64,000 nt of DNA, taken from assembly GCA_965207045.1 (NCBI GenBank), contig OZ242261.1, forward strand, positions 682,001 through 746,000, in the 5' to 3' direction. Shown in pieces: positions 17,575-25,223 of the stretch (the stretch's first letter is position 1; every line of letters starts with the position of its first letter). Made by a program: the position numbers and the translations under genes. The notes below the pieces were generated by a model. It was given only the letters and a program-made list of their open reading frames with translations, had not been told where the DNA came from and searched no databases. The stretch is from G965207045 sp965207045. Its GTDB lineage: Bacteria > Pseudomonadota > Alphaproteobacteria > Rickettsiales > Anaplasmataceae.

Positions 17575-18915
17575 TTAGAAAAAAAATGATGCTATTCCCA
17601 ATAATGTACAGAATCCAAGTAAATCAGTTATCGCACTTGTTACAATTGATGAAGAGAGCGCTGGATCAAAGCCAATGCGGTTGAGCAAAATGGGGATAGC
17701 AGAACCAACTAAAGTTGCTACTGAAAAGACAATAATCATGGAAAGAGAAAATATTAGTTCTGTTCTAAAACTATGAAAGCGCATAGCTATTATTACAATA
17801 GTACATACTGAAAGAATTACGCCGTTAGTAAAACCAACAAATAATTCCTTTACAATCAACCTAAAGGTATTCATATTCATTAATCTCTTAGTAGCAATTG
17901 CTCTAACAGCTATTGTTGATGCTTGTACACCTGCATTCCCACCCATTGCTGCGATTATTGGCATCAAAATCGCTATTTCAACTGATTTAATTATTGTCTC
18001 TTCAAAAAAGCCGACAACAACAGATGTAACATTGATCGCTAAAAAGGTTATGAATAACCATGGCAGTCTATTCAGAATTGTCCTGATAAATTTCGTGCTG
18101 ATATCGGTAGATGACACACCACCCATATGCATAATATCCTCCTCTGCTTCTTTTTGTACAACTTCAACTATATGATCAGCCGAAATCAACCCTACTATTT
18201 GCCCACACTCATTTACTACTGCTGTCGACAAAAGATTATATTGTTGGAATATACTGGCCACAGCTTCTTGATCTAGATCTGTTGTAACCACATGTATTTC
18301 TTCATTTACTTTCTGTCGAATTAAGGTATCTTTTTTACTAAATAAAATGTCACTTAGTTCTATAGTCCCAACAGGCTTTAAGTCTTTATCTACAACAAAA
18401 ATTTGATTCTGATTACTTGGTATGTTTCTGCGCATCCCCAAAAAATTAATTGCTTGGGTTGTGCTCCAGTGTTCTGGTATTATTATGAAATCTTTGTTTA
18501 TTAGCCTTCCAGCACTTTCTTCTGGATAAGAAAGCAACTCATGTAAGATGCGTTTTTTTTCATCATTAGGTAATAATTGCAAAATCTCACTTTGTTTTTC
18601 CTTGTCCAATTCTTGAATAACAACTAAAGCATCTTCTACATCAAGCTTTACTGTCATTTGTGTATACTTTTCTACTCCAACAATATCAAATATTTCTCTC
18701 TTTATTTCTTGCGAAATATCTATAAGTATTAACTCATTTATGTAATTTTTAATGAATTTTTCTCTGTGCTCAGAACTTGCAACCTCTAAAAACTGAACCA
18801 ATATTACATCATCTAAAGTGTTTATAATAGAGCTAATATTACTTTCATCCTCTGTATTAAATGCATAAATAAGAGCAGTTATTTCCTCCTCATGATCTAA
18901 ATTTTTTTCTATCAT
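17575..18915 (-). CDS. mgtE: Magnesium transporter MgtE
   Basis: MgtE is a homodimeric Mg2+ channel gated by its cytoplasmic domain. The 446-residue product has an N-terminal helical domain (about 1-130) with LLPNDEKKRILHELLSYPEESAGRLI at its end, then two CBS domains (about 135-260; TIELSDILF and VGLISADHIVEVV). Five membrane helices follow (about 285-446). The selectivity region MPIIAAMGGNAGVQAST is intact, and the C-terminal helix reads DPALSSSIVTSAITDLLGF, which carries the conserved acidic residues. It is transcribed on the minus strand, 100 bases upstream of rpsD, but the gap holds no obvious shared signal. Mg2+ binding by the N domain and CBS pair normally closes the pore. Confidence 0.95.
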   Translation of the reverse strand: MIEKNLDHEEEITALIYAFNTEDESNISSIINTLDDVILVQFLEVASSEHREKFIKNYINELILIDISQEIKREIFDIVGVEKYTQMTVKLDVEDALVVIQELDKEKQSEILQLLPNDEKKRILHELLSYPEESAGRLINKDFIIIPEHWSTTQAINFLGMRRNIPSNQNQIFVVDKDLKPVGTIELSDILFSKKDTLIRQKVNEEIHVVTTDLDQEAVASIFQQYNLLSTAVVNECGQIVGLISADHIVEVVQKEAEEDIMHMGGVSSTDISTKFIRTILNRLPWLFITFLAINVTSVVVGFFEETIIKSVEIAILMPIIAAMGGNAGVQASTIAVRAIATKRLMNMNTFRLIVKELFVGFTNGVILSVCTIVIIAMRFHSFRTELIFSLSMIIVFSVATLVGSAIPILLNRIGFDPALSSSIVTSAITDLLGFCTLLGIASFFF

Positions 18916-19771
18916 AACATATATCCAAAATATTTAGCAAACCAAACTATTATAGGATTTTACAAAGAGTAAAAGGTTATTTCAATAATATTGCGATCAT
19001 ACGCAAAATACTACACAAACAGAGTTTTAAACTTTAAATATCAAATATTATTTAGATATCAAAATATTAGTTTTTGTTTCCATAAGAAAATTACTTACAA
19101 CCATAAATAAGGCTCAAATCAAGATCTTAAGGTTCACTAATAATAAAGTACTACAGTTTAAACACCTCCTTATCTACTGTATAGAACAAGAAGCAAAGTA
19201 ACTTTTTAAACTAGCTCTTGTACATATGTATCATCTTTTATTTTAATTGATGTTAAAATCGTCTTTATCTTCCTTTTCTTTAGGTAAAATTTTTAAGCAG
19301 ATATTCACAAGTAAACTTTATTATATTCTGTGACCTCCTTACATGCATACATAACTTAAAGTAATATCATCCACCTTATTGCTTGCTAATACATTCCAAC
19401 TAAAAAAGATTAATAGCACCATTAATCCTTGTTATATTTCTTTCTTAATTTTTAGAAATAACCTAAACGTTTTAATTAACATACGTATTGCATTACATAT
19501 GTTCCTTTTATAATCAAAAGTGCTATTTTCTTTACCGAAGAATAACTTTTAACTGCGCACAATCAAAAAAACTACATCTACATTGCTTTTTGCATCTAAG
19601 GCTTTTTTTCGTTCTAGTAGAAGCTCAATTCATTTCTCACATCTATCACACACTATTTTATGTAAAAATATATTACCCTTGTAGTTTTGCACATTGATCT
19701 TTGCATATGCAGATACTAGTAATTTTATTGTCTTGTATATTGCCATACGGTGCTGCTACAATAATATGATA
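18916..19771. other. Gene-free AT-rich stretch upstream of mgtE
   Basis: No intact gene, RNA or clear repeat is visible here. Short minus-strand open pieces around 19190-19320 (for example KIKTILTSIKIKDDTYVQEL) look like remnants of coding sequence broken by stops. An uninterrupted plus-strand frame at 19488-19697 has low-complexity, Phe- and Cys-rich composition and no ribosome-binding site, so I do not call it. Confidence 0.4.
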
Positions 19772-20008
19772 ATGGCATATTACCATCTTTATTTTACGCT
19801 AACACTGTTTTCATTAGCTCTCACAATATCTGCTGATTATGACCTTACATTTTTACTATTATTAAGCTAAAGAAAAGAATATGAAATTCTAAAACGTAAT
19901 CTGGACAACTTAAACGTAAAAAATTCGTTAAAAATCACTATAGATGAAGAAAAAGAATGGAGAAAAACAACACAAAATCAACCAACTTCAAAAGCTTATT
20001 GGATATAA
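19772..20008 (+). pseudogene. Small membrane protein gene interrupted by one in-frame stop
   Basis: A start at 19772 leads into about 32 residues with a hydrophobic stretch (YFTLTLFSLALTIS), then a TAA at 19868. Reading on in the same frame gives 45 further residues that are charged and protein-like (RKEYEILKRNLDNLN, then KITIDEEKEWRKTTQ), closed by TAA at 20006-20008. One membrane helix followed by a charged helix, with a single stop between, suggests a recently inactivated small gene. The family is unknown. Confidence 0.35.
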
Positions 20009-20136
20009 TTGAAATATTTATCTCAAAATACGTTAATAAGAAAAAATCTTTACACAAAAACAGCAAACATACATTTCGACCATTATCAACATAATGAGCT
20101 TTGAAAAAGCTTTACACTATTCATTACAAAAATTAT

Positions 20137-21390
20137 TTAGGATAGATTCTTCTGTGACCCAATTTTTAACTCTTGACGTGGACCAAAGAACTCAAAATGA
20201 ACCTGTGATTCCGGAATACCCCAAGAAAGCAAGATGTGATAAATATTTACCATAAATGGCTTTGGTCCACAGAAATAATAATCAGAATTGCGTTCACCCA
20301 CAATATTTTCAATCAATTTAGCATTTACAAAGCCTTCACTGACATTATAAGCTGTACTGCGTGTCACACCTTCAGGTGCAGGATCACTATAGCAATAATG
20401 TGTTGTAAGATTGGGATGCTTATCTGCAAGACGGCTAATCATATCTTCAAACGCGTGATTATTTTCATTCAAATTGGCATGTATGAAGAAGATTTTATGA
20501 TCTGATGTAATGTCTAATATAGAAATCAGCATACTTAAAATCGGCGTAACACCAATACCAGCAGCAATTAATACGAGTGGACGGTCAAACTTTTCTTTTA
20601 CATCGAGGAAAAATTCGCCACATGGTGGGGCCAGTTCAATCTTATGCCCAACCTCAATTTGCTTGTGCAAAATATTAGATACATAGCCTTCAGGCTTGCT
20701 TGTATCTGCATCACCTTCTCGTTTTACACTGATACGAAAATAATCTTGCCCGGGCTTATCTGACAGACTGTAATTGCGCATCGTTGTATAACCAAAAGCA
20801 GATGGTATACGCACAGTAATGTATTGCCCTGGCTTAAATAATGGTGGTTGAGAACCGTCCTCTGGCTCAAGATAAAAGGATGTTATCACATCACTTTCTC
20901 GCTCTTTTTTAACCACCTTGAAATATTTGAAATCACACCAACCACCTTGAACGGATTCTTGTGTTTTATAAATTTCCTCTTCACGATTAATCAGAATGTT
21001 AGCAAGGAAATTGTAGGCTTCTCGCCATGCTTTAATCACATCATTAATTGCGCAATCGCCCAGCACTTCTTTGATGGACTCAAGAAGGTTTTCACCCACA
21101 ATTGGATAATGCTCTGGTAAAATACGCAAAGAAGCATGTTTTTGTGCAATAAGCTCTATCACACTGCCCAAAATACCCAGATTATCAATATTAGCAGCAT
21201 AGGTACAAATAGCATTGGCCAATGCTTGTTGCTGTGTACCTGATTTCTGATTTGCAGGATTAAATAAGGGCAGAACTTCTGGATTATATGAAAACATTCT
21301 TTTGTAAAAATGGCGTGTCAACATTTCTCCACTCCTTTGCAAGACAGGAACAGTTGCTTTCACTGTGGCAATGGTTTTTTCGCTAAGCAT
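20137..21390 (-). CDS. hmp: Flavohaemoglobin, nitric oxide dioxygenase
   Basis: Hmp oxidises nitric oxide to nitrate with O2 and NAD(P)H, protecting the cell from NO. The globin domain (about 1-140) starts MLSEKTIATVKATVPVLQ and keeps the distal Tyr (RHFYKRMF) and proximal His (AQKHASLRILPEHY). The FAD domain follows with RNYSLSDKP, then the NAD domain with AAGIGVTPILSM and FCGPKPFM, ending in FEFFGP. All catalytic elements are intact; 417 residues is close to E. coli Hmp. The frame extends 36 codons upstream, but that part is hydrophobic, unlike Hmp; the ATG at 21390 follows an AGAGAG ribosome site. The gene is visibly richer in G+C (about 40-47% in sampled lines) than its neighbours (about 28-35%), suggesting transfer. 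It is divergent from nsrR. Confidence 0.97.
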   Translation of the reverse strand: MLSEKTIATVKATVPVLQRSGEMLTRHFYKRMFSYNPEVLPLFNPANQKSGTQQQALANAICTYAANIDNLGILGSVIELIAQKHASLRILPEHYPIVGENLLESIKEVLGDCAINDVIKAWREAYNFLANILINREEEIYKTQESVQGGWCDFKYFKVVKKERESDVITSFYLEPEDGSQPPLFKPGQYITVRIPSAFGYTTMRNYSLSDKPGQDYFRISVKREGDADTSKPEGYVSNILHKQIEVGHKIELAPPCGEFFLDVKEKFDRPLVLIAAGIGVTPILSMLISILDITSDHKIFFIHANLNENNHAFEDMISRLADKHPNLTTHYCYSDPAPEGVTRSTAYNVSEGFVNAKLIENIVGERNSDYYFCGPKPFMVNIYHILLSWGIPESQVHFEFFGPRQELKIGSQKNLS

Positions 21391-21408
21391 TTTTCTCTCT
21401 TGTTCTAT

Positions 21409-21431
21409 AATATGTATTTTATATGCATATT
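21409..21431. promoter_or_regulatory. Probable NsrR operator (23-bp imperfect palindrome)
   Basis: Two 11-base half-sites, AATATGTATTT and ATATGCATATT, are separated by one base. This is the layout and nearly the sequence of the enterobacterial NsrR site (AAnATGyATTT and its mirror). It lies between the divergent hmp and nsrR starts, 18 bases from the hmp ATG, and overlaps the predicted hmp -10 box, as a repressor site should. Confidence 0.7.
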
Positions 21432-21456
21432 TTATGATATAAGTTATAGATGTCAA
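21429..21456 (-). promoter_or_regulatory. Predicted hmp promoter
   Basis: On the minus strand TTGACA (21451-21456), a perfect -35 consensus, is followed after 16 bases by TAAAAT (21429-21434), one mismatch from the -10 consensus. The -10 box shares bases with the upstream half of the NsrR-like palindrome, and the start point would fall inside it. Repression by NsrR and release by NO is the expected mode. Confidence 0.65.
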
Positions 21457-21482
21457 GTAATAAGTAACTAAAAACAAATAAA

Positions 21483-21917
21483 ATGAGACTAACAACATTT
21501 ACAGATTACTCACTACGTGTTCTTATGTTTCTATCACTGCATCCAGAGCGTTTATGTACCTCCAAAGAAATCACCGAACATTTCAAAATTTCAATTAACC
21601 ATATGGTGAAAGTCACACATAATCTTTCCAAGATTGGTTTAATCAAGACACAGAAGGGTAAAAACGGTGGGATAAAGCTGTCTAAAACTCCTGAAGATAT
21701 TAATCTTGGAAGTGTTATTCGGCAGCTAGAACCAGATTTTAATATTGTTGAATGTTTTTGCTGTAAAAGAAATAAATGCAGAATCACCATTGTATGTAAA
21801 TTGAAATCAGTTTTATTCGATGCATACAAAGCATTCATCAATAAACTAGACAAACACACACTAGCTGATGTAACAGAAAATAAGGGTGAATTGTTAGAGA
21901 TATTAAGACACTATTAA
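21483..21917 (+). CDS. nsrR: Nitric-oxide-sensing transcriptional repressor NsrR (Rrf2 family)
   Basis: NsrR carries a [Fe-S] cluster that reacts with NO, releasing the repressor from promoters of NO-defence genes. The 144-residue product starts MRLTTFTDYSLRVLMFL, the Rrf2 N-terminus, followed by a winged helix (about 25-75: SINHMVKVTHNLSKIGLI and KGKNGGIKLSK). The cluster cysteines lie in CFCCKRNKCRITIVC (about 91-105), which keeps the C, C, C pattern of E. coli NsrR with one or two extra Cys. LDKHTLADV near the end is also typical. NsrR rather than IscR is supported by the RGKNGGI-like motif, the ITxxC spacing and the divergent hmp. Base composition is nearer the host average than that of hmp. 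Confidence 0.93.
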   Translation: MRLTTFTDYSLRVLMFLSLHPERLCTSKEITEHFKISINHMVKVTHNLSKIGLIKTQKGKNGGIKLSKTPEDINLGSVIRQLEPDFNIVECFCCKRNKCRITIVCKLKSVLFDAYKAFINKLDKHTLADVTENKGELLEILRHY

Positions 21918-22434
21918 ATGTAATAATAATATATAAATAAAATACATAAAATAATAAAGAAAACTTGTTTCTCAAATCGTATTACACACACAATACTTCA
22001 TTCTGCGATCACTGCTAGCTGTTGAAACATTATTTTTTTTATTTCCATATTGGATATGCCATATTAAGTAAAGTTCTCAACTTAAAAAAAACCTTTAAAC
22101 ATTTGTAATGCCATGCTTGATCTCCTTATTAATGAAACATAGTTTGATAGTAAAAAAAATCAGAAAATATCTAGCAAAGCTTCACCAACGACATGTAATA
22201 ATTTCAAAAGCATATGGCTCAACCAATGGAATTATTGCCTAATGATGATACCTTTAAGAAGGTTTATGGTAAAAAACGTGATGATATCATTTATAAGATT
22301 AAAAAGTACAATAAAGCTAATTATGATTTCACAGGTACGGAGTGGAAGTGGTTTACAGCAAGATGATATAACAAACACCCCATGTATATAAAACGTCTAA
22401 TAGCTTCTTAAATTGCTCTGATCGTGATAAGTTG
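21918..22434. other. Gene-free stretch with a possible 50-codon remnant
   Basis: The stretch is AT-rich and holds no recognised gene. On the plus strand 22214-22366 reads MAQPMELLPNDDTFKK and ends TGTEWKWFTAR before TGA. The residues look protein-like, but there is no ribosome-binding site and no family I know. I treat it as a probable gene remnant. Confidence 0.3.
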
Positions 22435-22508
22435 CGCACCCTGGAGGATTCGAACCTCCGACCCACAGCTTAGAAGGCTGTTGCTCTATCCAGCTGAGCT
22501 AAGGGCGC
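22435..22508 (-). tRNA. tRNA-Arg (anticodon UCU)
   Basis: The minus strand starts GCGCCCT, which pairs with AGGGTGC at the 3' end (one G-U). The D arm AGCTCAGCTGGATAGAGC, the anticodon loop CTTCTAA with UCU, and the T arm GGTTCGAATCC are standard. No CCA is encoded. It stands alone between decayed stretches. Confidence 0.96.
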
Positions 22509-22741
22509 ATCGACAACGAGAAAATGTAGCATATTTTCTTACATCAATCAAGCTGCTATCACCCGCAAATTTATTCCACTCTGACTTAATCTAACCAATT
22601 TAAGCTACATAAAGAAAGTTCATCGAATAAATGAGTAAACTTTACTACTTGAAAACACCCACATTTAAAAACAACATTACATAATTTTATATCCACTTCC
22701 TTCATCACTTATATAAAAACTTTCTCACTATATTCCTACAA

Positions 22742-23000
22742 CTATAATTCCAGACTTCTATTGAGGAGCTCACAAAGAGAACTTTGGTGCTTAAATTCTA
22801 GATTATGCTTTTTCTTTTCAAGTAAATTTATTACTTCTTTAGAATAACTTTAGAATAAAATGGTGATGATTGTCTTGCCAATGCCAAACAAACATTGTTC
22901 TTCTGTGCATTATAAAATTGATTTACACCTAATTTTAACAATATTCTTACCTTCTCCATATTATTAACGTAACTTCAGAAGCTAACAGAATATTAAAGTT
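22742..23000 (-). pseudogene. Ankyrin-repeat gene remnant broken by an 11-bp tandem duplication
   Basis: On the minus strand the frame MEKVRILLKLGVNQFYNAQ followed by NNVCLALARQSSPFYSK fits an ankyrin repeat (helix, Leu-Leu, Gly-Val-Asn, Leu-Ala-Arg). It then runs into a stop at 22831. An 11-base unit, CTTTAGAATAA on the plus strand, occurs twice in a row (22837-22847 and 22848-22858). Removing one copy restores a frame that continues EVINLLEKKKHNLEF and ends at 22742. So a small duplication inactivated the gene. The upstream end is lost or undefined. Confidence 0.55.
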
Positions 23001-23104
23001 TTCCTATATACAATTGCCGTTATTTTCATACTCTTTAATCTAGACTAATGCGACAACATTAACTAATTACAGCCTTGAATTATTTCACTAAAGTTTTTTG
23101 TAAT

Positions 23105-23245
23105 TCATTCTTCTTTTTTTAAAAATGAAAACTCTTCTAGCTCCTTTGATTCTATTTCTTCTGTTAAGCAGATCAATTTTTCTTCCAGCATACTAACCAA
23201 ATCAGACAGATATGTTGTGCTTTCCTCAAATAATATATAATTCAT
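23105..23245 (-). CDS. Small acidic helical ORF downstream of eno (46 aa)
   Basis: A start at 23245 opens 46 codons, strongly acidic and helix-forming (YLSDLVSMLEEKLICLTEE, then ending FSFLKKEE), closed at 23105. It lies 95 bases downstream of eno on the same strand. No family is recognised; the position after eno recalls ftsB in other alphaproteobacteria, but the sequence lacks the FtsB membrane helix. A preceding short frame (MCSVIFLRDILINKSINELY) ends just before it, so this could be the end of a frameshifted gene. Weak ribosome site. Confidence 0.3.
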   Translation of the reverse strand: MNYILFEESTTYLSDLVSMLEEKLICLTEEIESKELEEFSFLKKEE

Positions 23246-23339
23246 TAATTGATTTATTGATTAAAATATCTCTTAAAAAAATTACTGAACACATATCAAT
23301 CCTTTTAGTTCCCAAGTTTATACCAACAAAATTACCTAT

Positions 23340-24569
23340 TTATAAAATGTTCTCTTCAATTCTAAGAAGTTCATTGTATTTTGCTACACGCTCAGATCTA
23401 GAAAGTGATCCAGTCTTTATTTGGCCACAACAAGTAGCAACTGCTATGTGTGCAATTGTAGTATCTTCAGTTTCACCAGAACGATGAGATATTACAGAAT
23501 TGTAGTTATGAGCTTTTGCAATGCTCATAGTCTCTAACATTTCAGTTATGGTACCAATCTGATTCGGTTTTATAAGGATAGCATTTGCAATATTGTTATT
23601 TATTCCACATTTTAAAATCTCAGGATTAGTCACAAAAACATCATCTCCAACAAGCTGAATCTTCTTTCCCAAATTTTTTGTTAAATACTGCCAACCCTTG
23701 ATATCCTGCTCTGCCATCCCGTCTTCAATTGAAATGATTGGGTACTTACGACACAAATTCAAATAAAATCCAGTTAACTCTTTATAGTTAAAATCTTCAT
23801 TATTAATACAATACCTCTCACCATTTGCTTCATAGAAAGTAGAAGAAGCTATATCCAATGAGATTTTAAAATCATCAATATAACCCATACTATCAATAGC
23901 TTCCATTATATAATCTAATGCTACTTCATTTGCATCAAAATTTGGAGCAAAGCCTCCTTCATCACCTACATTTATGCTATATTTATTTTTATTCAAGATG
24001 CGTTTAAGAGTATAAAATACTTCACAAGATTTTCTTATCATTTCTCGAAAACTGGAATCTTGCAAAGGCACAATCATAAATTCTTGTACAGCTAAATTAT
24101 TATTAGCATGCAAGCCACCATTTATTATATTAATCATTGGTGTCGGTATAACAAATGTATTCTCTTGTGCAAGATATTCATAAAGCCTTTTGTTTAAGGA
24201 AAGTGCTGCTGCTTTTGCTGTTGCCAATGACACTCCCAATATAGCATTTCCTCCTAATCTTGATTTATTTTTTGTACCATCTAATTCGATCATCAATCTA
24301 TCAATTTTTGTTTGATCTAAAACATCCTGACCAACTACCGGCACAGATATCTCATTAATAACCGAATTTATAGCTTTAAGTACTCCCTTGCCGTGATACC
24401 TTCTTTCATCATTATCACGCAACTCTAAGGCTTCATTTAGACCTACTGAACTTCCAGAAGGAACATGAGATTTGCCACAATATCTTCCAGCCCAAACCTC
24501 AACTTCAATGGTTGGATTACCTCTACTATCTAATATTTCCCGCGCATTAACTTTTGTAATTTTAGGCAT
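23340..24569 (-). CDS. eno: Enolase
   Basis: Enolase interconverts 2-phosphoglycerate and phosphoenolpyruvate. The 409-residue product begins ITKVNAREILDSRGNPTIEV and keeps the mobile loop (PSGSSVGLNEALELRD), NVGDEGGFAPN near 207, SIEDGMAEQD, LVGDDVFVTN, KPNQIGT and the substrate-binding SHRSGETEDT. It ends with KTGSLSRSERVAKYNELLRIEE. All metal and catalytic residues that I can place (Glu, Asp, Lys, His-Arg-Ser) are present, so it should be active. It is about 15-20 residues shorter than average, through small loop losses. Presence of enolase, missing in Rickettsia, favours an Anaplasmataceae/Midichloriaceae-type metabolism, where glycolytic enzymes work in the gluconeogenic direction. It is divergent from ppa. 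Confidence 0.97.
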   Translation of the reverse strand: MPKITKVNAREILDSRGNPTIEVEVWAGRYCGKSHVPSGSSVGLNEALELRDNDERRYHGKGVLKAINSVINEISVPVVGQDVLDQTKIDRLMIELDGTKNKSRLGGNAILGVSLATAKAAALSLNKRLYEYLAQENTFVIPTPMINIINGGLHANNNLAVQEFMIVPLQDSSFREMIRKSCEVFYTLKRILNKNKYSINVGDEGGFAPNFDANEVALDYIMEAIDSMGYIDDFKISLDIASSTFYEANGERYCINNEDFNYKELTGFYLNLCRKYPIISIEDGMAEQDIKGWQYLTKNLGKKIQLVGDDVFVTNPEILKCGINNNIANAILIKPNQIGTITEMLETMSIAKAHNYNSVISHRSGETEDTTIAHIAVATCCGQIKTGSLSRSERVAKYNELLRIEENIL

Positions 24570-24680
24570 ACTTTCTATTTACTTTATATACTCTAGCATA
24601 ATTAGATAACTCTAGCATAAATTCAGTATACAAGTACTAAGAATTGCGTTAAAGTACGACTTAGTGTATGCATAAATATT

Positions 24681-25196
24681 ATGGACTTATCAAAAATAGG
24701 CATTGGAAATAATATTCCTGAAGAAGTAAATGCAGTCATTGATATTGCAGCTGATTCTGATCCAGTAAAATATGAAATAGATGAGGACAGTGGAAATATA
24801 GCTGTTAATAGATTTCTACAGGTAAGCATGCGTTATCCTTGTAACTACGGCTTTATTCCTCACACCAAAGGTGGAGATGGTGATTATACTGATATTTTAG
24901 TTGTAACTCGTTATCCAATTATGCCAAGTTCTATCATTACAGTAAGGCCAATTGGAGTTTTGATTATGGAAGATGAAGGTGGTGAAGATGTAAAAATTTT
25001 ATCTGTTCCAGTTAGCAGAATTGATAGTTATTATGATAATATTATTAACTATGATGATTTTCCAAGAATAAAAATTTCGCAAATAGAACATTTCTTCACA
25101 AAGTATAAAGATTTAGACCATGATAAATTTGTAAATATTAAGGAATGGCGAGATAACACTTTTGCAAAAAAAATTATACTGGAAGCAGCAAGATAG
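24681..25196 (+). CDS. ppa: Inorganic pyrophosphatase (family I)
   Basis: The enzyme hydrolyses pyrophosphate to phosphate and so drives biosynthetic reactions forward. The 171-residue product shows the family I sequence in order: KYEIDEDSG near residue 34, FLQVSMRYPCNYGFIPHT, the metal-binding DGDYTDILV (PS00387-like, Asp spacing kept), YPIMPSSIITVRPIGVL, DEGGEDVKIL and IEHFFTKYKDL. Length and order match alphaproteobacterial soluble Ppa. The gene faces away from eno with about 110 bases between the two starts, so the two may share a control region. It converges on the unknown 736-residue gene with a 27-base gap that has no clear terminator. Confidence 0.97.
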   Translation: MDLSKIGIGNNIPEEVNAVIDIAADSDPVKYEIDEDSGNIAVNRFLQVSMRYPCNYGFIPHTKGGDGDYTDILVVTRYPIMPSSIITVRPIGVLIMEDEGGEDVKILSVPVSRIDSYYDNIINYDDFPRIKISQIEHFFTKYKDLDHDKFVNIKEWRDNTFAKKIILEAAR

Positions 25197-25223
25197 GAGA
25201 AACAATCATAGGGGTATTCTTTT

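Noticed and set aside
19488..19697. Uninterrupted 69-codon plus-strand frame
   Set aside because: Low-complexity composition with many Phe, Cys and His, no ribosome site and no recognisable motif; likely chance in AT-rich DNA.
21391..21498. N-terminal 36-residue extension of flavohaemoglobin
   Set aside because: Hydrophobic, unlike any Hmp; it would read through the operator and promoter, and a ribosome site precedes the internal ATG at 21390.
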